Assembly (NCBI RefSeq): GCF_004357985.1
Contig: NZ_SMTF01000005.1
Span: forward strand, 165,019 to 229,018
DNA length: 64,000 nt
DNA from: Luteimonas aestuarii
GTDB taxonomy: Bacteria > Pseudomonadota > Gammaproteobacteria > Xanthomonadales > Xanthomonadaceae
Direction: 5' to 3'
Shown here: positions 38,191-46,847 of the stretch, piece by piece
Layout: each line of letters starts with the position of its first letter
How positions within the stretch are numbered: the stretch's first letter is position 1
Program-made: the position numbers and the translations under genes
Notes under the pieces: generated by a model
The model's database searches: none
What the model was told of the DNA's origin: nothing
Seen by the model: only the letters and a program-made list of their open reading frames with translations

Positions 38191-38283
38191 GCCGTTGCCC
38201 CCATCTTCCTCACCCGCCCGTGGAACGCCAGCCGGCATTATCGACCACGCGCCCACCGCCGCCCACGCCCGCCCGGAACCGCC

Positions 38284-39189
38284 ATGACGTCCACGCCCGA
38301 AATCTCCGATCGCCTGACCCGCTTCCTGCTGCCCGAGGCCGGCGTCCGCGGCGTGCACGTCCACCTGCGGGAGGCGTGGGCGCAGATTGCCGCGCGCGAC
38401 CAGTCGCCTGCGGCCATCCGCGAACTGCTGGGCGAAGCCGTCGCGGCGGCCGCCCTGTTCACCGGGCATGCCAAGGTGGAAGGGCGGCTCTCGGTGCAGC
38501 TACGCGGCGACGGCGCCCTGCGCACCCTGTTCGCCGAATGCACGGCGGCCGGGACCCTGCGCGGCATCGTGCGCATGGATGGCGATGTGGCGCTGGCACA
38601 AGGGCGCGACCTGCGGGCGCTCGCCCCGGGCGCCGTACTGGCGATCACCATCGAAAACCCGTCAGCCCCCGGCCGCGACCCGGTCCGCTACCAGGGCCTG
38701 GTGCCGCTGGAAGCCGACTCGCTGTCGGGCGCGTTCGAGGACTACTTCCGCCAGTCCGAGCAGCTGCCGACCCGCGTGCTGCTGGCCGTGGGCGAGGGTG
38801 CCGTCGCGGGGCTGATGCTGCAGAAGCTGCCCGGCGACGAGGGGGATGCCGACGGCTGGACCCGCGCCGGCGCCCTGTTCGACACACTGGCCGGCGACGA
38901 GTTGCTGGCGGTGTCCACCGACACCCTGCTCCACCGGCTGTTCCACGAGGACGCACCGCAGCAGCTGGGCGACCGGCCGCTCCGGTTCGGCTGTTCGTGC
39001 TCGCGTGAGCGGGTGGCGGCCATGCTGGCGTCCCTGGGCAGGGAGGAAGCCGAGGCCGCGATCATCGATGGCGTCGCCCGCATCCAGTGCGAGTTCTGCG
39101 GGCAGCAGTACAGTTTCGGGCCCGAAGAGGTCGCGGGCCTGTTCCATGAGTCTGCACTGCAGCCGGAGGCCCCGGAACGCCTGCAGTGA
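38284..39189 (+). CDS. hslO: Redox-regulated chaperone Hsp33
   Basis: A 301-residue cytosolic holdase activated by oxidative unfolding. The C-terminal zinc center is complete, with CSCSRER and [10 protein letters not shown] providing the four cysteines that form disulfides under oxidant stress. The N-terminal domain includes [17 protein letters not shown] and a chaperone core with [17 protein letters not shown]. Length is typical. ATG 38284 starts the conserved sequence. Confidence 0.96.
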   Translation: MTSTPEISDRLTRFLLPEAGVRGVHVHLREAWAQIAARDQSPAAIRELLGEAVAAAALFTGHAKVEGRLSVQLRGDGALRTLFAECTAAGTLRGIVRMDGDVALAQGRDLRALAPGAVLAITIENPSAPGRDPVRYQGLVPLEADSLSGAFEDYFRQSEQLPTRVLLAVGEGAVAGLMLQKLPGDEGDADGWTRAGALFDTLAGDELLAVSTDTLLHRLFHEDAPQQLGDRPLRFGCSCSRERVAAMLASLGREEAEAAIIDGVARIQCEFCGQQYSFGPEEVAGLFHESALQPEAPERLQ

Positions 39190-39255
39190 TCCGGGCATCC
39201 GCGCGACGCCGGCAGGCCCAAGTCCACTGACAAGCTGTACACGCGCGTTAGGGTA

Positions 39256-39284
39256 TTGTTAACAATCCATAAATCCGGTAGGCT
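39256..39284 (+). promoter_or_regulatory. Candidate promoter with TTGTTAACAA palindrome
   Basis: The 10-bp palindrome TTGTTAACAA (39256-39265) includes TTGTTA as a -35-like box, followed after 17 bases by TAGGCT (39279-39284). It lies 56 bases before the putative outer-membrane protein gene. A related TTGTTAAC occurs upstream of the TonB receptor at 40238-40245. Both the promoter and the shared regulation are tentative. Confidence 0.4.
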
Positions 39285-39339
39285 GGATTTTCATCGAAGG
39301 GGAGGAACTTCGGCCCGGTCCGTGGGTCCGATACGCACC

Positions 39340-40182
39340 ATGTCACCACGCCTAGCCGCCTTGACCGCCGCACTCCTGCTCGCCTTTGGCGCGGCAGCCG
39401 GCAGCGCGCATGCGCAAGGCAAGCGCAGCGACCAGGCGGTGGTGCCGATCCTCGACAACACCAGTGGCAAGGTCCACGGTTACCTCGTCCTCGAGCCGAC
39501 TGCGGGTACTCCGCAAGCCGGCGCCCGGTGGCGCGCCGGCAGCAATACCCTGGATTCCGCGTTCGGCATCGGCGCAGGCAACTCGCTTGCACTCCTGTGC
39601 AGTCCCGCCGGCCTGAGCGCCATCAACAGCCTGGCCAACAACTGCAATCTGGCCGAACTCAGCGGCAACCGTGCCACCGCCGGGGCCGCGTTCGGGCGTG
39701 GCAACAACCGTCTCGGCGTGACCGTGGGCGAGAGCCGTGAAGCCCTGCCGGCCTGGCTGTCCCGCGGCAACGCAAGCCGCAGCAACGAGATCGACTTCAA
39801 CGACCTGACCGTCTACGCCCAGCGCAACGTGGGTGATTCCGGCGGATTCGTCACCATCGCCGGCACCATCGCCAAGGCCACCCTGGTGCCGTATGCCTCG
39901 GCTCCCGCCGGCCTGGCCGACAGCTGGAGCAGCCGCAGTCTCGAGCTGGGCGGCGGCTATGGCGCCTTCAGCGCCAACATCATCGGCCGCGTGGTCGATA
40001 CCCCCGGCCAGCCCAAGTGGGAAGGCCTGGGGCTCGGCCTGACATGGCGCACCCCGTGGAGTGGCCAGCTCACAGTGGGCGCGGAGAACGTCGTCACCCG
40101 CGGCAAGAACCCATTCTCGCTCAATAATGAGAATCTGGACGAGGGCACTGTCCCGTACGTCCGCTACGAACAGGACCTCTGA
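39340..40182 (+). CDS. Exported protein, putative small outer-membrane beta-barrel
   Basis: A 280-residue protein with a signal peptide (LTAALLLAFGAAAGSAHA) and no family that I recognise. The mature part is rich in short alternating strands such as GFVTIAGTIAKATLVPYA, RSLELGGGYGAFSANIIG and LGLGLTWRTPWSGQLTVGAE. It ends with GTVPYVRYEQDL, close to the VPYVRYTQRF that ends the TonB receptor next door. That suggests a barrel whose last strand is recognised by the BAM machinery, or a plug-less partner of the receptor. It contains a Cys pair near residues 87 and 102. It lies in the same direction as the receptor, 185 bases upstream. The outer-membrane location is inferred. Confidence 0.55.
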   Translation: MSPRLAALTAALLLAFGAAAGSAHAQGKRSDQAVVPILDNTSGKVHGYLVLEPTAGTPQAGARWRAGSNTLDSAFGIGAGNSLALLCSPAGLSAINSLANNCNLAELSGNRATAGAAFGRGNNRLGVTVGESREALPAWLSRGNASRSNEIDFNDLTVYAQRNVGDSGGFVTIAGTIAKATLVPYASAPAGLADSWSSRSLELGGGYGAFSANIIGRVVDTPGQPKWEGLGLGLTWRTPWSGQLTVGAENVVTRGKNPFSLNNENLDEGTVPYVRYEQDL

Positions 40183-40231
40183 GTCCTCCCGGCGTGTCGC
40201 CGGCACCTTGCGGTCGTCATCACACTCTACG

Positions 40232-40248
40232 GTCGTTTTGTTAACGAC
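40232..40248. promoter_or_regulatory. GTCGTT-N5-AACGAC inverted repeat upstream of the TonB receptor
   Basis: A 6-bp inverted repeat with a 5-base spacer contains TTGTTAAC, which is shared with the region upstream of the gene at 39340. It lies about 120 bases before the receptor start, in an AT-rich stretch. A possible -10 (TAGTAT) follows at 40274-40279. It could be an operator; no regulator gene is adjacent. Confidence 0.4.
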
Positions 40249-40367
40249 ACTTTAATTTTTCGTCAAGGGCCGCTAGTATCGGGTCAACCGTGTCGTTTTC
40301 AGGGCCACCTTGGCCCCGTCGGCATGGTTCCCATGGGGATTAACCCAAGACTCACTTGGAGAGAGAG

Positions 40368-43148
40368 ATGACCTTGAAGACCACCAAGCTCCGCGACGCG
40401 ATTACCTTCGCGCTCGTCGCCGGCGCAACCGCCGTGGCGGGTACCGGCGTGGCATTCGCGCAGGAAGATTCGGAAGGATCGACCGGCCAGAGCGCCAGCA
40501 GCCTCGACCGCGTCACCGTCACCGGTTCGCGCATCAAGCGTGCCGACATCGAAGGTGCCCTGCCGGTCGTCGTGATCGATCGCGCCCAGCTGGAAGCCAG
40601 CGGCGACGTGTCGGTGTCCGACTACCTGCGCAACACCAGCTTCAACTCCTTCGGTTCCTTCCAGTCGACCTCCGGCAGCTCCGGCATCGGCTTCTCGGGC
40701 ATCAGCCTCCGCGGCCTGGGCACCGCCCGTACCCTGGTGCTGATCGACGGGCGTCGCGCCCCGACCGCCCCGATGCTCGGCAACTCGCAGGACCTGAACT
40801 CGATCCCGATGGCGGCGATCGAGCGCATTGAAATCCTGTCCGACGGCGCCTCCGCGATCTACGGCTCTGACGCCCTGGGTGGCGTGGTCAACATCATCAC
40901 CCGTCGTGACTTCGAAGGTGCCGAACTCACCGTTGGCGTGGGTCGTCCCACCTCTGCGGGCGGCGACACCGAGGAAATGAGCTTCGTGATCGGCAGCTCC
41001 GGCGAGCGTGGCCGCGTGCTGGCCGGTGCCTCGTACTCCAACCGCGACGTGATCTACAGCCGTGACCGCGACTACTGGTACAACCCGGAAGCCGGCCTGC
41101 TGGGCGCGTCGATCTTCTCCAACAACTTCTCGCTCTCGACCTCGAGTGCTGCAGGCCAGCGCCTGACGCATCCGACGTTCGGCACCGCCGTCCCGGGCCT
41201 GTGCACCAATGGCGACGACAGCGACCTGTTCTACCAGGATTCCGCGCGCGTCTGCCAGTTCAACCACCTGGCCACGTCGGCCAACCTGACGCAACTGGAG
41301 AACACCGCCGTGTTCGCCCGCGGCGACTACCAGATCAATGACGACTGGATGCTGTACTTCGGCGCCACCGTCAGCCGCACCGAAGGCTTCGGCCGTTTCG
41401 CCGCGGTGCCGTCCAGCCCCTGGCCGGGCGGCGCCATCCGCCTGCGCGCGGGCAGCCCGAACCACCCGGGCACCATCGGCGGCAACAATCCGAATGCCGC
41501 TGACCCGTACTACCAGTCGCTCAACGGCCAAGACATCTTCCTGTTCCACCGGTTTGCGGCCCTGGGTGAACGCGACAACTTCCTCGAGAACACCACGTAC
41601 AACTACAGCCTCGGCTTCGAAGGCCGCGTGATGGACACGTTCGACGTCGATTTCGGCGCGCGCTACGTCGAGTCGCGTGCCACCAACCTGGGCACCAACT
41701 ACGTGGTCGGTGGGCTTGCCCAGCAGGTGATCGATTGCACCACGGCCGCCCGCTGCTACAACATCTACGATCCGTACGCCGGCAATCCGCGCGGCCTCGG
41801 CATGACCGCGACCATCTCGCGCGACATGAAGACCACGCAGAAGGAAGTCTACGGCAGCGCCGCGTTCGACCTGTTCGACATGTCCGGCGGCACCGCCGGT
41901 GCCGTGCTGGGTGCGGAGTTCCGCGAGGAGTTCTACCAGGACATCTACGATCCGCTGTCCGAATCGGGCCAGATCGTGGGTTCGGCAGGCAATTCGGCTG
42001 CAGGCGGTCGCGACGTGTACGCGGCCTACGGCGAAATCCTGTTCCCGATCGTGGACAGCTTCGAGATCAACCTGGCTGGCCGCTACGAGCGTTATAGCGA
42101 CTACGGCAGCGACTTCGCCCCGAAGATCTCGTTCCGCTGGCAGCCGCTGGACAACCTGACCCTGCGTGCGACGTATGGCGAGGGCTTCCGCGCGCCGCCG
42201 CTGAACCTGCTGACGCAGCGCACCGCGTTCAGTGCCACCGCGACGTCCGATCCGCAGACCTGCCAGCTGCTGGCTGGCACCCCGAGCTGCCAGACGCAGG
42301 TCAGCACCTACGGCATCTCCAACCCGAACCTGGGTTCGGAGCAGTCCAAGCAGTGGGGCCTGGGTGCAGTGTGGGATGCGGGTGACTGGCTGAACGTGAC
42401 CCTCGACTACTACAACATCGAGATCACTGAGTCGATCCAGGGCATCACCCTGGCCACCGTCGTCGGCTGTCTGCGTGGCGTGCTGTCGATCTGCCCGAGC
42501 GGCCTGTCGGTGTTCCCGGCCGGCACCGTGCTGCCGAACGAATCTCTGGGCCTGGGCGCGCAGTTCGACGCCGTCACCGGCGGTATCGTCAATGCCCAGA
42601 CCGGTTCGGGCAACATCGGCTTCATCGAAACCGATGGCTACGACCTGACCCTCCGCACCAATTTCGACTTCGGTGCCGCGGGCCGCCTGCGCAACATGTT
42701 CAACGTCAGCTACGTCGGCAACTACGCGGCCAACGGCGCAGCCAGCGTCGTCGGCACGCCGGGCTATCCGCGCATGCGTGGCATCCTGACCAACACCTGG
42801 GACATGGGTGACTGGTCGGTCAACTGGAACATCAGCTACATCCACGGCACGCAGTCGGCGGCTTACCGCCAGTGGCTGGGTCTGGAGCGCAACCAGGCCC
42901 GCTCGCCGGCCCAGCAGGCCGAGTGGGTCCGCCTGCAGACCTTCCCGGACCGCCTGCCGTCGTACGTCATCAACGACGTCCAGCTGAACTACAAGGCGCC
43001 GTGGAACGCCACGATCACTTTGGGCATCAACAACGTTGCCGACAAGATCCCGGTGTTCGACACCTCGCTGGGCGGTTCCAGCTACGACTCGTTCCTGTAC
43101 GACCCGTGGGGCCGCGTGCCTTACGTCCGTTACACCCAGCGCTTCTGA
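40368..43148 (+). CDS. TonB-dependent receptor 1 (VTGSRIKR type)
   Basis: A 926-residue outer-membrane receptor. After a signal peptide (ending VAGTGVAFAQ) and a short spacer comes a TonB-box-like stretch (DRVTVTGSRIKRADIEGA). The plug domain (about residues 60-180) contains ISLRGLGTARTLVLIDGRR and IERIEILSDGASAIYGSDAL. A barrel follows, with GEGFRAPPLNLLTQRTAF, and ends in RVPYVRYTQRF. Such receptors take up large or scarce substrates using the proton-motive force. The ligand is unknown. No FecR or N-terminal signalling domain is seen. ATG 40368 has a GGAGAGAG leader. A strong terminator follows at 43178. Confidence 0.93.
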   Translation: MTLKTTKLRDAITFALVAGATAVAGTGVAFAQEDSEGSTGQSASSLDRVTVTGSRIKRADIEGALPVVVIDRAQLEASGDVSVSDYLRNTSFNSFGSFQSTSGSSGIGFSGISLRGLGTARTLVLIDGRRAPTAPMLGNSQDLNSIPMAAIERIEILSDGASAIYGSDALGGVVNIITRRDFEGAELTVGVGRPTSAGGDTEEMSFVIGSSGERGRVLAGASYSNRDVIYSRDRDYWYNPEAGLLGASIFSNNFSLSTSSAAGQRLTHPTFGTAVPGLCTNGDDSDLFYQDSARVCQFNHLATSANLTQLENTAVFARGDYQINDDWMLYFGATVSRTEGFGRFAAVPSSPWPGGAIRLRAGSPNHPGTIGGNNPNAADPYYQSLNGQDIFLFHRFAALGERDNFLENTTYNYSLGFEGRVMDTFDVDFGARYVESRATNLGTNYVVGGLAQQVIDCTTAARCYNIYDPYAGNPRGLGMTATISRDMKTTQKEVYGSAAFDLFDMSGGTAGAVLGAEFREEFYQDIYDPLSESGQIVGSAGNSAAGGRDVYAAYGEILFPIVDSFEINLAGRYERYSDYGSDFAPKISFRWQPLDNLTLRATYGEGFRAPPLNLLTQRTAFSATATSDPQTCQLLAGTPSCQTQVSTYGISNPNLGSEQSKQWGLGAVWDAGDWLNVTLDYYNIEITESIQGITLATVVGCLRGVLSICPSGLSVFPAGTVLPNESLGLGAQFDAVTGGIVNAQTGSGNIGFIETDGYDLTLRTNFDFGAAGRLRNMFNVSYVGNYAANGAASVVGTPGYPRMRGILTNTWDMGDWSVNWNISYIHGTQSAAYRQWLGLERNQARSPAQQAEWVRLQTFPDRLPSYVINDVQLNYKAPWNATITLGINNVADKIPVFDTSLGGSSYDSFLYDPWGRVPYVRYTQRF

Positions 43149-43177
43149 TCCAGGCTGGACTGCACTACGCACTACGG

Positions 43178-43205
43178 AAAGGGCCCCCTCGGGGCCCTTT
43201 TCTTT
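43178..43205 (+). terminator. Intrinsic terminator after TonB receptor 1
   Basis: A perfect 10-bp inverted repeat, AAAGGGCCCC / GGGGCCCTTT, with loop CTC is followed by TCTTTT. It lies 30 bases after the receptor stop codon and should separate the receptor transcript from the small exported protein genes, unless there is readthrough. Confidence 0.9.
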
Positions 43206-43302
43206 TGGCTGCCGGCAACGATCGAGCCAGCGATCCCGGAAACTTGAATTGAATGCGCGATCAGTGCTATTGACGTCATTCACTTCCAGAGGGGGATGTT
43301 GA

Positions 43303-43785
43303 ATGCGAAACGTGAATGCCCTACTCGGCTTCGCGCTGTTTTGCATGCTTGGGTCGACCGCCCACGCAACACAGGGCGATCTGGACGTGCAGTCCCGCCC
43401 GTTCGCGCAGCAGGCGCAACTGATCCGCAGCGCGATTGCCACCGGCGAGGAGTACAGCGAGATATCCGCATCCGATCGCGATGTCGTGCTGGCCTTGTTG
43501 ACCCGCATCGAAACCACGCTTGGCTCGGCCGAGTCCGTGGACGCACTTCTGACGCAGGCGAGGGTGGATCTGTTCAACGACCAGGAGCAGGTCAACGCGA
43601 TCCTCACCGGTGCACGCGAGGACAGCCGCATCATCTGCCGGCGCACCCAGGTCACGGGTAGTCATCGCAAACAGCAGGTCTGCGCGACGAAGGCCGAGCG
43701 CGACCGCCAGATTGCAGCCGATCGCGAGAACCTGGATCGCTATCGATCCATGCGCACCGATCCCGGCCGCCCACTCGAACCTTGA
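43303..43785 (+). CDS. Small exported protein A, first of a tandem pair
   Basis: A 160-residue protein with a signal peptide (LLGFALFCMLGSTAHA). The mature part begins QGDLDVQSRPFAQQAQLIR and is mostly helical. It keeps GEEYSEISASDRD (Tyr51 between acidic residues), LFNDQEQVNAILTGA, and a cysteine-flanked motif CRRTQVTGSHRKQQVC (Cys112, Cys127), then a basic tail. It is clearly homologous to the next gene. Cys-TGS-Cys motifs of this sort occur in other small exported proteobacterial proteins, but I know no function. ATG 43303 follows an AGGGGG site. It sits between a TonB receptor and a peptide/protein-modifying enzyme set. Confidence 0.8.
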   Translation: MRNVNALLGFALFCMLGSTAHATQGDLDVQSRPFAQQAQLIRSAIATGEEYSEISASDRDVVLALLTRIETTLGSAESVDALLTQARVDLFNDQEQVNAILTGAREDSRIICRRTQVTGSHRKQQVCATKAERDRQIAADRENLDRYRSMRTDPGRPLEP

Positions 43786-43903
43786 GGACCATCGGGGCCG
43801 CCAACGCGGGCAAGCCCTGCTGCTATGCTGTCTCGCAATATCCGCGCCCGCCGCAGTACACCCTGCGAAGGTCGGCGAAACTGATCATGGTTGGGAGAAT
43901 GAC

Positions 43904-44407
43904 TTGAACTACCTGAAGATGCTGCTGCTCGGGATTCTCCTGGCGTGGACATTCCTCCACGCCACGCATGCGTCCGAAACGGATCTCGACGTGAAAGCCC
44001 GCTCGTTCGCCGTGCAGGCCGCGCAGATCCGTGCGGACTTGTCGGCAGGCGATGCTTACTCGGAGATCTCCCCGTCTGATCGGGACACGGTGCTTGGGCT
44101 GTTGGCACGCATGGAAACCATGCTTGATGCCAGCGAGAATGACATCGATGGCCTGCCGTCGGATTCCAGGGTGCAGTTGTTCAACGATCAGGAGCAGGTG
44201 AACACCATCCTCACCGGCGCGCGCGCCGACAGCAGGATGGTATGCACGCGCACGCAGGTCACCGGCAGCCATCGTCGGCAGCAGGTCTGCATGACCGTGG
44301 CTGATCGCGAACGGCGGCGTGCGCGGGACCGCGAGGATGCGATGCAGAAGCAGCGGGCGACACCTTGCATGGGGCAGGGCACAGGCTGCGTGCTTCCCGG
44401 ACTCTAG
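43904..44407 (+). CDS. Small exported protein B, second of a tandem pair
   Basis: A 167-residue paralogue of the preceding gene, with signal peptide LLLGILLAWTFLHATHA. Conserved blocks match copy A: SETDLDVKARSFAVQAAQIR, AYSEISPSDRD (Tyr52), LFNDQEQVNTILTGARADSR and CTRTQVTGSHRRQQVC (Cys114, Cys129). It differs by two extra cysteines near its end (TPCMGQGTGCVLPGL). The likely start is TTG at 43904 with GGGAG six bases upstream; ATG 43919 is an alternative that would shorten the signal peptide. Function unknown; it is a candidate substrate of the neighbouring modifying enzymes. Confidence 0.75.
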   Translation: MNYLKMLLLGILLAWTFLHATHASETDLDVKARSFAVQAAQIRADLSAGDAYSEISPSDRDTVLGLLARMETMLDASENDIDGLPSDSRVQLFNDQEQVNTILTGARADSRMVCTRTQVTGSHRRQQVCMTVADRERRRARDREDAMQKQRATPCMGQGTGCVLPGL

Positions 44408-44511
44408 GCCCGCAGCGCTACTGCAGCAGCGCGCAGCGTGCCACGGACGGCCGTCGTCCCGCCATGGAGGCGCGGGCTTACACTAGATACTCTGCGCCGA
44501 CCTGCCGTGCC

Positions 44512-45201
44512 ATGACCTCGACGATCATCACCGCCTTCGCCGTCCCCATCGCGACCATCGAGATGGCGGACTGCGATACCCTGAACGCTGAACTGCGACG
44601 GTTCTTCGTCGAATGCCAGTCGTATGGCGACAAGTACGCCAATCCGGATCCTTTCACGCATCGCAATGCGTCGCTTTTCGAGAGCCAGTTCACGCTGTTC
44701 GATTGGCGGCAGCCGTCCGTCGCCAGGCTACGCGACTTCTGCGTCTCGAATCTCTACCAGGTCATCCGCGAACTCAACGGCTACGACCTCCAGACGCTGC
44801 AGAGGCTGCACATCGCGTATGAATCCTGGTTCCACGTCACGCGCAGGGGCGGGTACTTCGGGGTGCACAACCATCCCATGCATTCTTGGTCCGGGGTCTA
44901 CTGCGTTTGCCAGGAAGGCGACGAAGGCAATGAGGACAGCGGCAAACTCACCTTCATCAACCCTTTCGCGTCGAACACGATGTTCGTCGACATGGCATCC
45001 CACAAGCTCAAGCCGCCGTACCAGATCGGGAGCATCCCGACGCGCCTCAAGCCGGGGCAATTGGTGATCTTCCCGTCATGGCTGCTGCACGAGGTGACGC
45101 CTTTCGAGCCGGAAGGCGATGGCCTGCGCATCACCGTGGCCTTCAACGCACGCTTCCGGATGGATGGCGTGGAGCGACCGACCCCGCCTTCTGGCGTGTG
45201 A
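44512..45201 (+). CDS. Putative 2OG-Fe(II) oxygenase, cluster copy
   Basis: A 229-residue dioxygenase paralogous to the gene at 32496-33167. Metal-binding candidates are His119/His121/His124 in GVHNHPMHSWSGVYC and His193 in FPSWLLHEVTPF. Arg206 in GLRITVAFNARF should hold 2-oxoglutarate. Members of this group (2OG-FeII_Oxy_5-like) are thought to hydroxylate protein or peptide side chains; no substrate is established. It lies between the small exported proteins and a TPR-beta-hydroxylase, so two different hydroxylases sit side by side. ATG 44512 starts the conserved region. Confidence 0.83.
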   Translation: MTSTIITAFAVPIATIEMADCDTLNAELRRFFVECQSYGDKYANPDPFTHRNASLFESQFTLFDWRQPSVARLRDFCVSNLYQVIRELNGYDLQTLQRLHIAYESWFHVTRRGGYFGVHNHPMHSWSGVYCVCQEGDEGNEDSGKLTFINPFASNTMFVDMASHKLKPPYQIGSIPTRLKPGQLVIFPSWLLHEVTPFEPEGDGLRITVAFNARFRMDGVERPTPPSGV

Positions 45202-45432
45202 CGGCCTTGTCCCGCGGTGCGGCAGGAGTCCTGCGATCCGCTCATGCGCCACGCCATGCCGCCTGCAGCGACCAGCCGACGCAGCGAGGCCCAGGGCGTG
45301 CCAAGGCACGGATGCCCGAGCCAGCTCCGGCGACATAGCCAATGGGTTGCCCCACCCCCTGACGCGCGCTGGCAGGCCCGCCCCAAGAGCGCGACAATGC
45401 ACCTCTTCGCTTCCCCGCCTGTCCGCAATGCA

Positions 45433-46725
45433 ATGAACGACACGCATAACGAACGCATCAACGCGTTGATGCTTGAGGGCGACCGCCTTGCGCAGGACGG
45501 TCAGTCCATTTCCGCCGCCGTCTGCTGGCAGAAGGTGTTGGAGCTGGAGCCAGGCTTCCCCCCCGCGCTGGATTGCCTGGCCATGCAGGCTGCGCAACGC
45601 GGCGACATCGATATGGCGCGCGACCTGCTGGAGCAAGCGGTCGCCGCAGCACCGGGGTTCGCGATGGCCCACGCCCATCTATCCCGCGTCCATGCCGTCC
45701 TGGGCAACGAGAATGCGGCCTTGGCCTCGATCGATGACGCGATCAAGGCCGATCCAGCTGCCTGGGGCCCGCGGATGGAAAAGGCGCGCATGCTCGAGGC
45801 AAAAGGCCGTGATCGCGAAGCGGCCGCCGCCTACGGTTCCGGACTGGCGTACATGCCCGAACCCGCGCGTCAGGCGCCCGAGCTGCAATCGCTGGTTGGG
45901 CATGCGCAGAGAATGGTGGCGGAGAACCAGGCGCGGCTTCGTCAGTTCCTGGAGGGACGGCTGGGCGACCTGATGCGCACTGGCTCGCCCCGCAAGCTGG
46001 AACGTTTCCAGCACAGCTTTGACGTGCTGACCGGTCGCCGCGACATGGCTTTGTCCAGGCCGCTTACGCTCCCCTTCGCGCGCTTGCCCTCGATCCCGAT
46101 CTTCCATCGCGAGGATTTCGACTGGGCCCCGGCTGTGGAAGCCGCGTTCCCCGACATGCTGCGTGAACTGCAGGCATTGCTCGAGGAGCAAGCGGAATTC
46201 GTCCCCTATGTGCAAATGCCGGACGATGAACCGAAAGGCCAGTTCGCTCCGTTGAACAACAACCCGGACTGGGGCGCCTACTATTTCTGGAAGAGCGGCC
46301 AACTCATCGAGGAGCATGCGCAGCGGTGTCCACTGACCGTGGAAGCGCTGGCGGACAACGCCCCCATGTGCATCGTTCCCAATCGTGCTCCAGTCAGCTT
46401 CTTCTCTGCCTTGAAGCCGGGAACCCACATCGCCGCGCACCATGGCGCGACGAACAGCCGCCTGACCGTGCACATGCCCCTCATCATCCCTCCGGACTGC
46501 GCACTGCGCGTCGGCGGTGAAACCCACGCCTGGAAACCCGGCGAACTGGTCATGTTCGACGACACGATCCTGCACGAAGCCTGGAACAACAGCGATCGTC
46601 TGCGCGTCGTGCTGATCTTCGACGTCTGGCATCCAATGTTGAGCGACCTGGAGAGGCAACTTGTCAGCGAAACCATCGCCGGCATCCTCGAATACAACGA
46701 CAACATCGACATGGGCGAACTTTGA
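45433..46725 (+). CDS. TPR protein with aspartyl/asparaginyl beta-hydroxylase domain
   Basis: A 430-residue cytosolic enzyme. Residues about 8-140 form tetratricopeptide repeats (AVCWQKVLELEPGFPPALDC, AHLSRVHAVLGNENAALASI). Residues about 215-405 are the aspartyl/asparaginyl beta-hydroxylase fold: PGTHIAAHHGATNSRLTVHM with the first metal His, a Pro-rich strand, and FDDTILHEAWNNSDRLRVVL with the second His (381). The family uses iron and 2-oxoglutarate to hydroxylate Asp, Asn or related residues in proteins and peptides. ATG 45433 is preferred; an in-frame ATG at 45397 would add 12 residues, and neither has a clear Shine-Dalgarno. It is followed by the TPR-sulfotransferase gene 122 bases on. 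Confidence 0.87.
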   Translation: MNDTHNERINALMLEGDRLAQDGQSISAAVCWQKVLELEPGFPPALDCLAMQAAQRGDIDMARDLLEQAVAAAPGFAMAHAHLSRVHAVLGNENAALASIDDAIKADPAAWGPRMEKARMLEAKGRDREAAAAYGSGLAYMPEPARQAPELQSLVGHAQRMVAENQARLRQFLEGRLGDLMRTGSPRKLERFQHSFDVLTGRRDMALSRPLTLPFARLPSIPIFHREDFDWAPAVEAAFPDMLRELQALLEEQAEFVPYVQMPDDEPKGQFAPLNNNPDWGAYYFWKSGQLIEEHAQRCPLTVEALADNAPMCIVPNRAPVSFFSALKPGTHIAAHHGATNSRLTVHMPLIIPPDCALRVGGETHAWKPGELVMFDDTILHEAWNNSDRLRVVLIFDVWHPMLSDLERQLVSETIAGILEYNDNIDMGEL

Positions 46726-46847
46726 GCGTACGTCCCGCCGGAGCCACGCATTGGCGACTGCCTGTGCCACGACGTCGTCCCCTCACATGAGCGGGCACGC
46801 CGACGAAACGGCGATACGACAACCACGATACCAGCAGGATCCGTAAA

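Noticed and set aside
43178..43302. A possible small RNA between receptor 1 and the small exported proteins
   Set aside because: The only structure is a standard intrinsic terminator hairpin with T-run. Nothing else in the 154-base gap suggests an RNA gene.
40299..43655. An 1118-codon open frame on the minus strand opposite TonB receptor 1
   Set aside because: It is the antisense shadow of a GC-rich gene: Arg/Ala/Val-rich, no domain, no ribosome binding site, and it runs through the receptor terminator. The plus-strand frame has full TonB-receptor motifs.
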